Positions 24,938 through 34,103 of a stretch of 37,697 bases of DNA are shown in pieces. How positions within the stretch are numbered: the stretch's first letter is position 1; the number at the start of each line of letters is the position of its first letter. The stretch is from Ilyobacter polytropus (GTDB lineage Bacteria; Fusobacteriota; Fusobacteriia; Fusobacteriales; Fusobacteriaceae): positions 1 to 37,697 of the forward strand of contig QKCP01000121.1 in assembly GCA_003246855.1 (NCBI GenBank). The letters are read 5' to 3'. The notes under the pieces are model-generated. The model was not told the DNA's origin. It did no database searches and was given only the letters and a program-made list of their open reading frames with translations. A program made the position numbers and the translations under genes.

Positions 24938-26380
24938 TTATAAGCCTATTGATACATATTTTATTTCTAAAAAGGCTTCCATTCCATAGTGACCGCCTTC
25001 ACGGCCGATTCCACTCTCTTTAAAACCTCCAAATGGAGTCTGAGCAGTTGACGGCGCCCCGTCATTCAGTCCGACAATGCCATACTCTAGCGCTTCAGAT
25101 ATTTTTATTCCCCTAGAAAGAGAATTGGTATATACGTAAGCAGCCAAACCGTAATTTGTGTTATTTGCCGATTTTACTACCTCTTCTTCGGTTTTGAAGG
25201 GAATCACAGGTATTATAGGTCCAAAGGTTTCTTCGTTCATTATCAGCATGTCTTCTGTGAGATTAGAGAGTATAGTAGGGTAGAAAAAATATCCAGCATC
25301 TTCAACTTCTGAACCGTGGAATCCGCTTCCGCCAAGCAAAACTTCCCCACCTCTTGCCACTGCGTCCTCTATATGTCTGCTTATCTTTTCATAACTTTTT
25401 TTGTCTATAACTGGCCCTAGATCGATCCCTTCTTCAGTGCCGTTACCAACCTTTAATCCTGTTAGCATTGATTTTAACTTTACAATGAAAGTATCAAAGA
25501 TTTTTTCGTGCACATAAAAACGGTTCGAAGCTATGCAAGTCTGACCGCAGTTTCTGAATTTAGATGCCAAGGCTCCCTCTACGGCCTTGTCTAGGTCAGC
25601 ATCATCGAATACTATAAACGGTGCATGCCCCCCTAATTCTAGTGACAGGCGTTTGACGCTGTTAGAAGCTTGAGCCATTAGTTTTTTACCTACATCGGTA
25701 GAACCGGTAAAGGTTATTTTCCTAACCCGTTTATCATCCATAAGAGCAGCCCCTATTTCTTCAGCATTTCCTGTTACCAGATTTGCCACACCATTTGGAA
25801 AACCGGCTTTTTCCAGTAGTTCAAACAACTTAATAGCTGTAAGTGGAGTTTGCGGCGCTGGTTTAGCGACAACAGTACAACCGGAAGCCAAAGCAGGGGC
25901 AAGCTTTCTAGTAATCATTGCTGCTGGGAAATTCCAGGGGGTAATGGCCCCGACGACTCCTACAGGCTGCTTTGTGACTAGGATCCTCTTATCTGTTTTC
26001 CAAGCTGGGATAGTTTCTCCGTAAACCCTTTTGGCTTCTTCTGCATACCACTCCACGAAACTCGCAGCATACATCACCTCAGCTTCAGCCTCTTGAAGCG
26101 GTTTTCCCTGCTCGGACGTCATTATTTTGGCTATCTCTTTTTTATGTGAAACTATCAGTTCGAACCATTTTTTTAACAGTTCTGAACGGACGTTTGCTGT
26201 GGTCTTTGACCACAGCTTAAAGGCTTTATCGGCTGCTTCGATAGAATTTTTAGCATCGGAATTACACCCGTTTGGCACTGAACCCAAAACCTCACCAGTT
26301 GCAGGGTTTGTCACTAAAAATACGCTTCCGTTGGATGCAGCTACCCATTTCCCATCAATAAACATCTTGTATTCTTTCAT
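24938..26380 (-). CDS. gabD: NAD(P)-dependent succinate-semialdehyde dehydrogenase (aldehyde dehydrogenase family)
   Basis: A 480-aa aldehyde dehydrogenase. It has VTNPATGEVLGSVP at the N-terminus, the cofactor segment ITPWNFPAAMITRKLAPALASGC, catalytic Glu in LELGGHAPFIVFDDADLD and catalytic Cys in NCGQTCIASNRF. These motifs and the length match the GabD branch; glutarate-semialdehyde activity is also possible. No gabT lies nearby. AGGAGG precedes the ATG at 26380; the frame could be extended only by a TTG. Confidence 0.85.
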   Translation of the reverse strand: MKEYKMFIDGKWVAASNGSVFLVTNPATGEVLGSVPNGCNSDAKNSIEAADKAFKLWSKTTANVRSELLKKWFELIVSHKKEIAKIMTSEQGKPLQEAEAEVMYAASFVEWYAEEAKRVYGETIPAWKTDKRILVTKQPVGVVGAITPWNFPAAMITRKLAPALASGCTVVAKPAPQTPLTAIKLFELLEKAGFPNGVANLVTGNAEEIGAALMDDKRVRKITFTGSTDVGKKLMAQASNSVKRLSLELGGHAPFIVFDDADLDKAVEGALASKFRNCGQTCIASNRFYVHEKIFDTFIVKLKSMLTGLKVGNGTEEGIDLGPVIDKKSYEKISRHIEDAVARGGEVLLGGSGFHGSEVEDAGYFFYPTILSNLTEDMLIMNEETFGPIIPVIPFKTEEEVVKSANNTNYGLAAYVYTNSLSRGIKISEALEYGIVGLNDGAPSTAQTPFGGFKESGIGREGGHYGMEAFLEIKYVSIGL

Positions 26381-26556
26381 CAAGGCCTCCTTTTTCTCGA
26401 AAATATAAGCAAACTATTACTATAATAAGTTTATCATTTTTAGATTTAATGTTCAATGCAAAGATTCTCAATAGTAGCGATATTGTCCCATAAACTATTG
26501 CAAAAAAGGATTTAGTTATAAAAGTAAAAAAATGTTTTGTATTTACTCTAAATGAG

Positions 26557-26585
26557 TTGACAAAATAATCAAAATATAATATTGT
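26557..26585 (+). promoter_or_regulatory. Promoter of a short plus-strand transcript
   Basis: Consensus TTGACA (26557-26562), 17-bp spacer, TATTGT (26580-26585); a TATAAT also sits at 26575-26580. It does not lead to any long gene. Confidence 0.6.
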
Positions 26586-26855
26586 TTTATCTATGCACGC
26601 GTGATGGCGGTATAGATAAATTTAAATATGTGAGGACGGTAGGTCATGATAAAGAGCATAAAAGATATGTGTAAAATATTTATTTTGTTTTTTGCTTTGG
26701 GTCTGTGCGCTCTTTTTACAGGGTAAGTTTTTGGGGAAATCCATGAGACGAGTACGGCATTTAGCTAGATTCTATTTTATGGATAACGAGCACCTTATTT
26801 AGCTGTAAAAACTGTTAGAATAAACAAAAAGGTTGGCAGTTAAGCCAACCTTTTT
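26586..26855 (+). ncRNA. Candidate stand-alone structured transcript
   Basis: Bounded by a promoter and a strong terminator. It starts with a perfect 9-bp hairpin TTTATCTAT/ATAGATAAA (26586-26594/26612-26620). A long-range stem TTTTTACAG/CTGTAAAAA (26713-26721/26803-26811) encloses ATCCAT/ATGGAT. It does not match tmRNA, SRP RNA, RNase P or 6S RNA landmarks that I know. It also carries a 26-codon open frame. Confidence 0.45.
26646..26726 (+). CDS. Possible 26-aa hydrophobic peptide
   Basis: ATG at 26646 lies 2-10 bp after GAGGACGGTAGG. The peptide has a charged N-terminus (MIKSIKDMCK) and a hydrophobic stretch IFILFFALGLCALFTG, then TAA. It looks like a single membrane helix or a signal peptide cut just before a lipobox cysteine. 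It might be a small membrane peptide (type I toxin-like), a truncated lipoprotein, or not translated at all. Confidence 0.35.
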   Translation: MIKSIKDMCKIFILFFALGLCALFTG

Positions 26856-26858
26856 ATA
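26826..26858. terminator. Bidirectional terminator
   Basis: AAAAAGGTTGGC/GCCAACCTTTTT, perfect 12-bp stem. It serves both the small plus-strand transcript and the minus-strand mod operon. Confidence 0.92.
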
Positions 26859-27468
26859 TTATCAATCTTTTATCACCTAAAATTTCAGCTTCATATGGAT
26901 TGTGCGTCACAAGTATTATACTCATATCAAAATATTCTTTTAGCTTGAGGAACTCATCATATACTATTTTTTTTGTACCTTGGTCCAGTGCTGAAAAAGG
27001 CTCGTCTAACAGCAAAACATCAGGTTTTGTGGCAAGAGCTCTTACAAGCGCCACCCTCTGCTTCTCACCGCCAGAAATTTGAGAAGGATACCTTTTCTCC
27101 AAATGCTTAATTTTGAGAGTTTCCATCAGGTAGCCTATATAGTCAGAATTCTTTATTCCCCTGCACTTCATGCCAAAGGAGATATTCTCCTTGACGCTCA
27201 TATGCGGAAAGAGTGCGTAATTTTGGAAAACGTAGCCTATATTCCTGTTTCTCGTTTCGGTGTTAATCTTGTTCTCGCTACAGTAAATTAGGTTTTCATT
27301 TATTGAAATTTTACCGGAATCTGGCTCTCTTAATCCGGAAATACACTCTAAAAGGGTTGTTTTTCCAGCTCCAGAGGAACCTTGTATGGCGAGAACCTCT
27401 TTTCCTACAGAAAACTCTATATTCAGATTTGAATTGTACATCTCCTTAGATAATTTTACTTCCAACAT
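26854..27468 (-). CDS. modC: Molybdate ABC transporter ATPase (short ModC)
   Basis: A 204-aa ABC ATPase with Walker A GSSGAGKT (about 30-37), Q-loop VFQNYALFPHM, signature ISGGEKQRVALVRALA and Walker B VLLLDEPFSALD. It powers molybdate uptake with ModA and ModB. It lacks the C-terminal TOBE/Mop molybdate-sensing domain of long ModC (about 350 aa). The ATG at 27468 is favoured over GTG at 27477 because GAGGTG then lies 6 bp upstream. The gene starts just inside the end of modB. Confidence 0.88.
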   Translation of the reverse strand: MLEVKLSKEMYNSNLNIEFSVGKEVLAIQGSSGAGKTTLLECISGLREPDSGKISINENLIYCSENKINTETRNRNIGYVFQNYALFPHMSVKENISFGMKCRGIKNSDYIGYLMETLKIKHLEKRYPSQISGGEKQRVALVRALATKPDVLLLDEPFSALDQGTKKIVYDEFLKLKEYFDMSIILVTHNPYEAEILGDKRLII

Positions 27469-27478
27469 TTTCCTCACC

Positions 27479-28138
27479 TCAATGCTTTTTTTTCTTTTTG
27501 TTCCATATGTTCAATCCGTAAACGACTATAAAACTAAACACGACAACTATAGTCACCAGTGTGTTTGCAGTTTTCATATCCCCGCTGTCAACCGCAAAAT
27601 ATATAGCTATGGGAATGGTCTGGGTTTTTCCTGGTATATTTCCTGCTACCATCAGCGTAGCACCAAATTCTCCAAGGGCTCTGGTAAAAGACAGCACCAA
27701 ACCGCTTATTATACCTGGAAATGCTAAAGGTACCCCTATCTTCCAAAATATAACTTTTTCGGTAGCGCCAAGGGTTTTTGCTGCCTTTTCGTAAACAATG
27801 TCTATGTTAGAAAATGCAGCCTTGCAACTTTGGTACATGAGAGGCAGTGAAACGACAAAAGCGGACACGCAGGCAGCCTTCCAAGTGAAAATAAGGCTTG
27901 TACCGAAAAGTTTGTATATTAATTTTCCAAGCAAACCGTTTTTTCCTATAAACATCAACAGTGCATAACCTGTTACAGATGGAGGAAGAACCATCGGCAG
28001 GGTGATAAGACCCTCCCAAAACTCTTTCCCCACGAATTCGTATTTTGTAAAAACCCAGGCAAGCAGAACTCCTATAACCAGGGTGAATACAGTGGAAAAA
28101 AAAGCTACTTTAAGTGAGATCAGTATTGGCGTAAACAT
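27479..28138 (-). CDS. modB: Molybdate ABC transporter permease
   Basis: A 219-aa membrane permease with about five to six hydrophobic segments. The conserved ALGATEKVIFWKIGVPLAFPGIISGLVLSFTRALGEFGATLMVAGNIPGKTQTIPIAIY region (split over about 130-190) is diagnostic for ModB. The ATG at 28138 has AGGTGG at 8 bp; GTG at 28150 lies within that SD. Confidence 0.93.
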   Translation of the reverse strand: MFTPILISLKVAFFSTVFTLVIGVLLAWVFTKYEFVGKEFWEGLITLPMVLPPSVTGYALLMFIGKNGLLGKLIYKLFGTSLIFTWKAACVSAFVVSLPLMYQSCKAAFSNIDIVYEKAAKTLGATEKVIFWKIGVPLAFPGIISGLVLSFTRALGEFGATLMVAGNIPGKTQTIPIAIYFAVDSGDMKTANTLVTIVVVFSFIVVYGLNIWNKKKKKH

Positions 28139-28154
28139 TTTAAAAACCACCTAA

Positions 28155-28916
28155 CTAAATTTCAAATTTATAATTCTCTACTACCTTTTTAACGTCTTCT
28201 CTTTCGAAAAAATCAATAAAGAGTTCTGCTAGTTCAGTATTTTTACTGCTTTTGATTACAGCTACAGGATAGACGATAGGTTTATGTGACTCGTCTTCTA
28301 GCTGCTGGACAGTGATGCTGTTTTTCAGAAGTGCAGCATCTGATTTGTACACTATCCCCGCGTCAACTTCTCCGGATTCCACATATGAAACAACCTGTTT
28401 TACATTTTTTGCAAAGATCAACTTATCTTCTATGCTTTCCCAGATGTTGTAATACTTTAAACTCTCTTTACCGTATCTACCAGCCGGTACGGATCTAGGT
28501 TCTCCGATGCTTACCTTAATGTCATCTTTTTGCAGGTCTTCTAGGGATCTCACAGCACCCTCGCTACCTTTGGAAACAATCAGGACGAGCTGATTCTTAA
28601 GTAGATCGACCCTGCTATCCTCTAAAATAAGCCCCTTTTCTGCCAGTGTATCCATTTTTGCACTGCTTGCTGATATGAAAAGGTCAACAGGCGCCCCTTC
28701 CTCTATCTGCTTTTGCAACGTCCCGGAGGAAGCTAGGTTCACAGTGAGGATTGCACCGTACGCCTCTTCAAACATGGGTTTTACTTCACGCATAAGCTCT
28801 GTTAAACTAGCAGCTGCAGATACAGTGAGTTCATTTTTTTCAGAGTTTTGCCCACCGCATCCTAGGAATAGAGTTGTAGCTGCAGTAAGGAACATGAGTT
28901 TCCATTTTTTTATCAT
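28155..28916 (-). CDS. modA: Molybdate-binding lipoprotein
   Basis: A 253-aa substrate-binding lipoprotein (lipobox LFLGC, Cys20). ModA motifs are visible: LTVSAAASLTELM, NLASSGTLQKQIEEGAPVDLFISAS, IGEPRSVPAGRYGKESL and SGEVDAGIVYKSDA. The serines and the segment after PAG bind the oxyanion. It supplies molybdate, needed for the FeMo cofactor of the nitrogenase encoded nearby. It lies 40 bp after five unknown genes on the same strand and before modB. Confidence 0.95.
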   Translation of the reverse strand: MIKKWKLMFLTAATTLFLGCGGQNSEKNELTVSAAASLTELMREVKPMFEEAYGAILTVNLASSGTLQKQIEEGAPVDLFISASSAKMDTLAEKGLILEDSRVDLLKNQLVLIVSKGSEGAVRSLEDLQKDDIKVSIGEPRSVPAGRYGKESLKYYNIWESIEDKLIFAKNVKQVVSYVESGEVDAGIVYKSDAALLKNSITVQQLEDESHKPIVYPVAVIKSSKNTELAELFIDFFEREDVKKVVENYKFEI

Positions 28917-28956
28917 AACCCTTACCCCCTATTTTAACTTAAAAAGATGCAACTTT

Positions 28957-29325
28957 TTATTTCGGTGAAATAACTACACCGATATCTTCCCAATCAAGGT
29001 TTAGTTTGTACATCACACTGTCCACGTTTACAGTTTTTTCTATGGATGTTACGTCCTCTAGGTCTCTAAGCTTCACTATAACCCTGTCTTTGTTATTAGC
29101 CCCTTTTTTATTACCTTTGTTTTTACATTTAAAAGATTCCAGTACCTGCTCATCTGATTCAAGCTCTTTTATGGAGATGTCTAAAAATTTATTTTCTTCC
29201 CTCTCCAGATCACCATCTATATTTTTTAGGATGCCTTTTATTAATTTTTGCGAGTTTAAAAAATATATATTTATCCTTTGATGTTTCGCTTCTTTTAGAT
29301 CGGCCATAAATTCTTTTAGTTCCAT
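28957..29325 (-). CDS. Unknown protein, possibly Sm-like core
   Basis: A 122-aa soluble, highly charged protein that I do not recognise. Residues about 15-50 (INIYFLNSQKLIKGILKNIDGD then FLDISI) resemble the bent-sheet opening of Sm/Hfq-like domains. A Lys/Asn-rich linker (KNKGNKKGANNKD) and a further strand region RVIVKLRDLEDV follow. The Sm comparison is only a pattern impression. AAGGAG precedes the ATG at 29325; an ATG at 29334 is too close to it. It is the last of five small genes leading into modA. Confidence 0.7.
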   Translation of the reverse strand: MELKEFMADLKEAKHQRINIYFLNSQKLIKGILKNIDGDLEREENKFLDISIKELESDEQVLESFKCKNKGNKKGANNKDRVIVKLRDLEDVTSIEKTVNVDSVMYKLNLDWEDIGVVISPK

Positions 29326-29349
29326 TTTAATCATCTCCTTTAAGGTTAA

Positions 29350-29943
29350 TTAATTACAAGGAATTTCATCGGCTTCAAATTTTTTAAATGCCTCTGAAAA
29401 ATCAACATTAAAAATTTCCATAAGATATGAATTTAAAAGCTTCAGGTCATTTTTGGTAAATCCATCTTCTTTGAATTTATCAGAAAACATAACAAATATT
29501 TCTAGAAGGTATTCATTTAAGAAAAAGCTGGTGAAAGAAAAGTAATAAAAAAGATTTAAATTGTCGTCGGATACTTCTTTTATTTTTTGCTCAACTTCCT
29601 CCGGATTAAAGGCTATTTCTAATTTTGTTTTATGCTTTTTTAGTGCATTTATGCTAAGCTCTTTCTTATCTGCAAATTTTTTGTCGTAGTATTTTATAAA
29701 GTCGCCTTTTCCGTCTAGAACATAGTTGTAACAATCGTCTATCATAAGCTGTAGGAAATAAAGCTCTTTTTCAAAATAATCTAGGTCCTTTTCCAAAAAT
29801 ATCTCTTCGTAAAAATCCTTGATCTTGTCAGAAAGGTAAAACGGGAACTCCTCACGCTTCTCGTCGAAAACTTTTAGTATTTTGTGTACGTCATAAAAAT
29901 CTGGCATGTCATATTTTTTATTTGAAAATTCTATAGTATACAT
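29350..29943 (-). CDS. Unknown 197-aa acidic helical protein
   Basis: No family recognised. It is rich in Asp, Glu, Lys, Phe and Tyr with almost only helical predictions, no signal peptide and no membrane segment. Segments such as LDYFEKELYFLQLMIDDCYNYV and NLNLFYYFSFTSFFLNEYLLE suggest a helical bundle with aromatic packing. Its start overlaps the preceding gene by 26 bp, so translation is probably coupled. GGGGGAG precedes the ATG. Confidence 0.75.
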   Translation of the reverse strand: MYTIEFSNKKYDMPDFYDVHKILKVFDEKREEFPFYLSDKIKDFYEEIFLEKDLDYFEKELYFLQLMIDDCYNYVLDGKGDFIKYYDKKFADKKELSINALKKHKTKLEIAFNPEEVEQKIKEVSDDNLNLFYYFSFTSFFLNEYLLEIFVMFSDKFKEDGFTKNDLKLLNSYLMEIFNVDFSEAFKKFEADEIPCN

Positions 29944-30124
29944 TACTCTCCCCCTTATTAATAGTATTTTCCAGTAAAGACAATGCAGTTTTTCTCCTCT
30001 TTTTAGCGGATATAAACCTGTCTATGCCTGAAAACTCAAAAGTTTTTTCTTTGTTTACAGATACACTGTTCTCAAATTCGTGCGAACAAGTTTCTGAAAT
30101 GCCATTTTCTATATAAAATAACAT
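29918..30124 (-). CDS. Unknown 68-aa protein
   Basis: No family recognised. A small protein with an acidic N-terminal half and a basic patch near the middle (SAKKRRKTALSLLE). The ATG at 30124 has AAGGGG at 8 bp; an in-frame GTG at 30133 overlaps that SD. Its end overlaps the next gene by 26 bp, which supports real translation. Confidence 0.6.
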   Translation of the reverse strand: MLFYIENGISETCSHEFENSVSVNKEKTFEFSGIDRFISAKKRRKTALSLLENTINKGESNVYYRIFK

Positions 30125-30136
30125 ATGGCTCACCCC

Positions 30137-30469
30137 TTATTTTAACTTCCAAATAGGACTTTCTCCATAAGAAGTAGCCACTGTTTTTTCGGTCACATGG
30201 AAGTAATCTGTTTCATCTAAAAGAAAGTTAACCAGCTTGATATACATATCCCAATTGTTAAGAACAAATTCATCCTCCTCTAGCTCCACTCCTGGTATAT
30301 GCTGTGAAAGAGTGGCGAACGGGAATGCTATTTTTTCATTCTTTCTCTTCTTCACCCTTACTATCCTGCTGCCGTCCTCGTAGCATTTGCTAAGGTCAAA
30401 CTCCAGGTCACATTCAAGTCCTTCAAAATTAAACTTGAAAGGTTTTAAACATTTAAATTTATTATTCAT
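30137..30469 (-). CDS. Unknown 110-aa protein
   Basis: No family recognised. The N-terminal half is predicted to be strand-rich (FKCLKPFKFNFEGLECDLEFDL), and the C-terminal half is partly helical, ending SYGESPIWKLK. There is no signal peptide. A very good AGGAGGTG SD precedes the ATG at 30469. That SD lies within the last codons of the upstream frame, as in translationally coupled operons. Confidence 0.7.
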   Translation of the reverse strand: MNNKFKCLKPFKFNFEGLECDLEFDLSKCYEDGSRIVRVKKRKNEKIAFPFATLSQHIPGVELEEDEFVLNNWDMYIKLVNFLLDETDYFHVTEKTVATSYGESPIWKLK

Positions 30470-30677
30470 AATAAACACCTCCTGCATAAATTGTTATATT
30501 ATTTTTATTTCTACTGGCTTGTCGAAGAAAAGAGTCGAAGTCGCCAAAAGAACTGTTTCTGCATTCAAGTTGTCCTGCCTGATATTTTTGGCATCCGCTA
30601 TAATTAAGTGCTTGCTTATCCCTTTGGACTCTGCAACAAAGTTCTCCAATATCAGTAGATAAATTATCTGACATCAT
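30462..30677 (-). CDS. Unknown small cysteine-containing protein, first gene of the mod operon
   Basis: A 71-aa frame beginning MMSDNLSTDIGELCC, with four cysteines spaced CC-x16-C-x9-C, a pattern that could bind metal but is not a known motif. Codon choice matches the neighbours and the frame overlaps the next gene by 8 bp. The start is unsure: the ATG pair at 30677/30674 has a weak SD, while AGAGGGGG abuts a TTG at 30722 that would add 15 residues. It is the least certain of the five. Confidence 0.5.
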   Translation of the reverse strand: MMSDNLSTDIGELCCRVQRDKQALNYSGCQKYQAGQLECRNSSFGDFDSFLRQASRNKNNITIYAGGVYYE

Positions 30678-30722
30678 TATAGTTACCAAATTTTGAGAAA
30701 CTTCTACTAAAAAAATTATCAA

Positions 30723-31185
30723 CCCCCTCTCATACTATCTTTCGTAGTGAATAATATATAAGGAAAGTTTTTATAGTTATATTCAATACGCTGTTTTAGA
30801 TTTGTGGATTAGATATCCTCTTCTATAAGTTTTTCTGACTTCCTATCCAATATATAAAAAACACAAAAAACGCCTACATCTGCATCAATGAACTCAAGTG
30901 CCCATGTACTTTGTATATTTAGATATTATTGATATGACCATTTAAAATGAGCAAAAAATTTTTAGAATAATTACAAAGAATGTTTTTGAGAATTTAAATA
31001 AAGTTTGGAAATAGAAAATGAATTTTGAATGTTTAGAAAAGGATTATTAAGATAGATTATTTCAGATACTTATCATCTTGCATAAAAATATTGAAATTTT
31101 AGAAAATTAAAATTGTGTTGTGAACCGAGAAATGAATAGATTTAAAATGAAAATTACTTAGAATAGAAAAATTATATAGGAATAG
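30723..31185. other. Upstream region of the unknown-mod operon, no gene seen
   Basis: AT-rich. On the minus strand an open frame of 39 codons without start (30809-30925) has protein-like composition but no initiation signal. The promoter of the minus-strand operon should lie near 30735-30790, but I see no clear -35/-10 pair. No sigma54-type GG-N10-GC element was found. Confidence 0.4.
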
Positions 31186-31297
31186 TATAATCCATATTCG
31201 GTTAGATGTCAAATCTATTTTTGGGATAATCGTCACTGTAGGGTAGCCTTGGAAAGACTGAAAAAGAACCTCAAAAGTTTCTTAAGGTTCTTTTTTA
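31186..31297 (+). ncRNA. Candidate small RNA or attenuated leader
   Basis: TATAAT (31186-31191, no good -35) is followed by a hairpin TAGAT/ATCTA around 31204-31218, a short structured stretch, and a strong terminator (31261-31297). It lies alone between the divergent mod and nif operons. Confidence 0.35.
31261..31297 (+). terminator. Rho-independent terminator
   Basis: AAAAAGAACCT/AGGTTCTTTTT (31261-31271/31285-31295) with a 13-base loop, then more T. It insulates the nif leader array from upstream transcription. Confidence 0.85.
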
Positions 31298-31510
31298 ATC
31301 TTTTTTTAATCAAAAGTAGGCGAAAAATGTGCAAAATTATTTTGACAAATTTTTATAAATTAAAAATTAAATTCAAAACAAGTCATTAAAAAGTCGTTTT
31401 TTTTGTCATTTAACCAAAAAAATCCAGACGAAAAATCGAAACGTTTACGGCGAAATCAGTCTTGATAACTCCGCTAAGTCTAAAACTAAAATTAAAACAA
31501 ATTAATCGTT

Positions 31511-31870
31511 GAAAATACTTATTGACATTTTATTTTTTTCAAACTATACTTGTGACAACACTTGAGGGTGCTTAAGACGGGAGTCGAAAAAGTAAACTTT
31601 CAAGAGTTCCTTTCAAAAGAACCAACCATTCTGAATTAAGTTCCTGCTATTCTGAATTTATCTTTTTAGTATCTTAAATTTGAATTGAAATCTAAAGATC
31701 ATTATTTTAAATTTAGTAGTTTGCAACTAATATGTTCAGAAGTCTGTTCAATACACTTTTTGTTTCGACTTTACACTATACATACATAACGAGTTTAGGC
31801 TATTGTGGTTATTTTTTACAATATATACTATAAATCACGCATTTAAAGACAAGGTGCAGCCGGAAACAAA
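31511..31870 (+). repeat. nif promoter-leader module, copy 1
   Basis: A 360-bp unit. About 60 bp from AAATACTTATTGACATTTTA to the first leader hairpin are nearly identical to copy 2. Later blocks such as ATTTTAAATTTAGTAGTTT (31703-31721) and a tail CGCATTTAAAG...GGTGCAGCCGG (31838-31863) also align with copy 2, with many substitutions. Confidence 0.85.
31522..31550 (+). promoter_or_regulatory. nif promoter 1
   Basis: TTGACA (31522-31527), 17 bp, TATACT (31545-31550), followed by TGTGACAACAC. Confidence 0.85.
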
Positions 31871-32230
31871 AAAAATACTTATTGACATTTTATTTTTTTA
31901 GCATTATACTTGTGACAACACTTGAGGGTCCTTACGGCAGAAGTCAAAAAGTGAATTTCAAGAGTCCTTTCAACAATTAATCTATTCTGAAAAATTTAAG
32001 TTCTAACTATTTTAAATTTATCTTTCTTATCTTGAACCAGTTTCAAAGAGTCTTATTTTAAATTTAGTAGTTTTCAACAAAAGATATTCAGAAGTTTTCC
32101 AAAACACTATTTATTTAAGTTTACTTTAACTTTACATTTATACTTAATGGTAAATTTAGATTATTGGAGTTATACTATATGTATATACTATAGAGCAAGC
32201 AGTTAAAAGGATGCACGGCTAAAAATAATT
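31871..32230 (+). repeat. nif promoter-leader module, copy 2
   Basis: A diverged tandem copy of 31511-31870. The promoter block and 5' leader are almost unchanged. ATTTTAAATTTAGTAGTTT recurs at 32055-32073, and the tail at 32198-32220 corresponds to the copy 1 tail. Confidence 0.85.
31882..31910 (+). promoter_or_regulatory. nif promoter 2
   Basis: TTGACA (31882-31887), 17 bp, TATACT (31905-31910), followed by TGTGACAACAC. It is exactly 360 bp after promoter 1. Confidence 0.85.
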
Positions 32231-32242
32231 TTTAGAAAATGC

Positions 32243-32271
32243 TTGACAAATTAAGAAATTCAAGATATACT
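32243..32271 (+). promoter_or_regulatory. nif promoter 3
   Basis: TTGACA (32243-32248), 17 bp, TATACT (32266-32271), 361 bp after promoter 2. This is the promoter nearest nifH with a consensus sequence. Confidence 0.85.
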
Positions 32272-32277
32272 TAACAC

Positions 32278-33646
<1,369 letters not shown>

Positions 33647-33715
33647 GAACTACCCTCATAAAGTAATGAGTGTTAGTGGCTAGAAAAACTAAAAATCTAG
33701 GAGGCAAGTAAAATT

Positions 33716-34045
33716 ATGAAAATGATAAGAGCTATAATCAGACCGGAAAAAGTTGATGAAGTACTAGTAGAACTAAGCGATGCTGGATTCCCTGCAGTTA
33801 CAAAAATAGATGTAGTTGGAAGAGGTAAACAAAGAGGAATAAAAGTAGGAGACGTACACTACGACGAGCTTCCAAAAGAAATAATCATGATGGTTGTGAA
33901 CACTGACGTAGACAAAGATGATGCAATAAGCATAATCAAAAGAGTTGCAAAATCAGGAAAAGAAGGAGCTTTCGGAGACGGTAAAATATTCGTAAGTGAC
34001 GTTGAAGAAGCTTACACAATAAGCAGCGGTTCAAATACTCTTTAA
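33716..34045 (+). CDS. nifI1: Nitrogenase-associated PII protein NifI1
   Basis: A 109-aa PII family protein of the NifI1 branch, starting MKMIRAIIRPEKVDEVLVELSDAG. The B-loop-like segment is KSGKEGAFGDGKIFV. With NifI2 it forms a complex that inhibits NifDK when ammonium is added and is released by 2-oxoglutarate; this is established in methanogens. Its place between nifH and nifD is diagnostic. SD AGGAGGCAAG precedes the ATG. Confidence 0.95.
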   Translation: MKMIRAIIRPEKVDEVLVELSDAGFPAVTKIDVVGRGKQRGIKVGDVHYDELPKEIIMMVVNTDVDKDDAISIIKRVAKSGKEGAFGDGKIFVSDVEEAYTISSGSNTL

Positions 34046-34103
34046 TGTCCGGATCGAATTCTAGGAGCGTATTTGGATATTATAATAAGGAGGGCATGAG
34101 ATA

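Noticed and set aside
30387-30662. 91-aa plus-strand frame opposite the first mod-operon genes
   Set aside because: Antisense to a better supported, translationally coupled minus-strand operon; no SD and low-complexity hydrophobic sequence.
30809-30925. Minus-strand 39-codon frame with protein-like sequence (ALEFIDADVGVF, FYILDRKSEKLIEED)
   Set aside because: No start codon or SD and bounded upstream by a stop. It could be a remnant of a lost gene, but a single short frame is not enough to call a pseudogene.
31342-31370. TTGACA at 31342, 180 bp before nif promoter 1, as a possible fourth nif promoter
   Set aside because: No matching -10 at 16-18 bp and no following leader similarity; the half-period spacing is probably accidental.
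31400-31500. Repeated CGAAA motifs (ATCGAAACG, GGCGAAATC) that suggested a direct-repeat array
   Set aside because: Units are too short and irregularly spaced to be a CRISPR or iteron array.
33653-33670. ACCCTCA after nifH complementary to TGAGGGT in the leader hairpin of copies 1 and 2
   Set aside because: Only seven bases, and copy 3, the nearest leader, lacks the match; likely chance.
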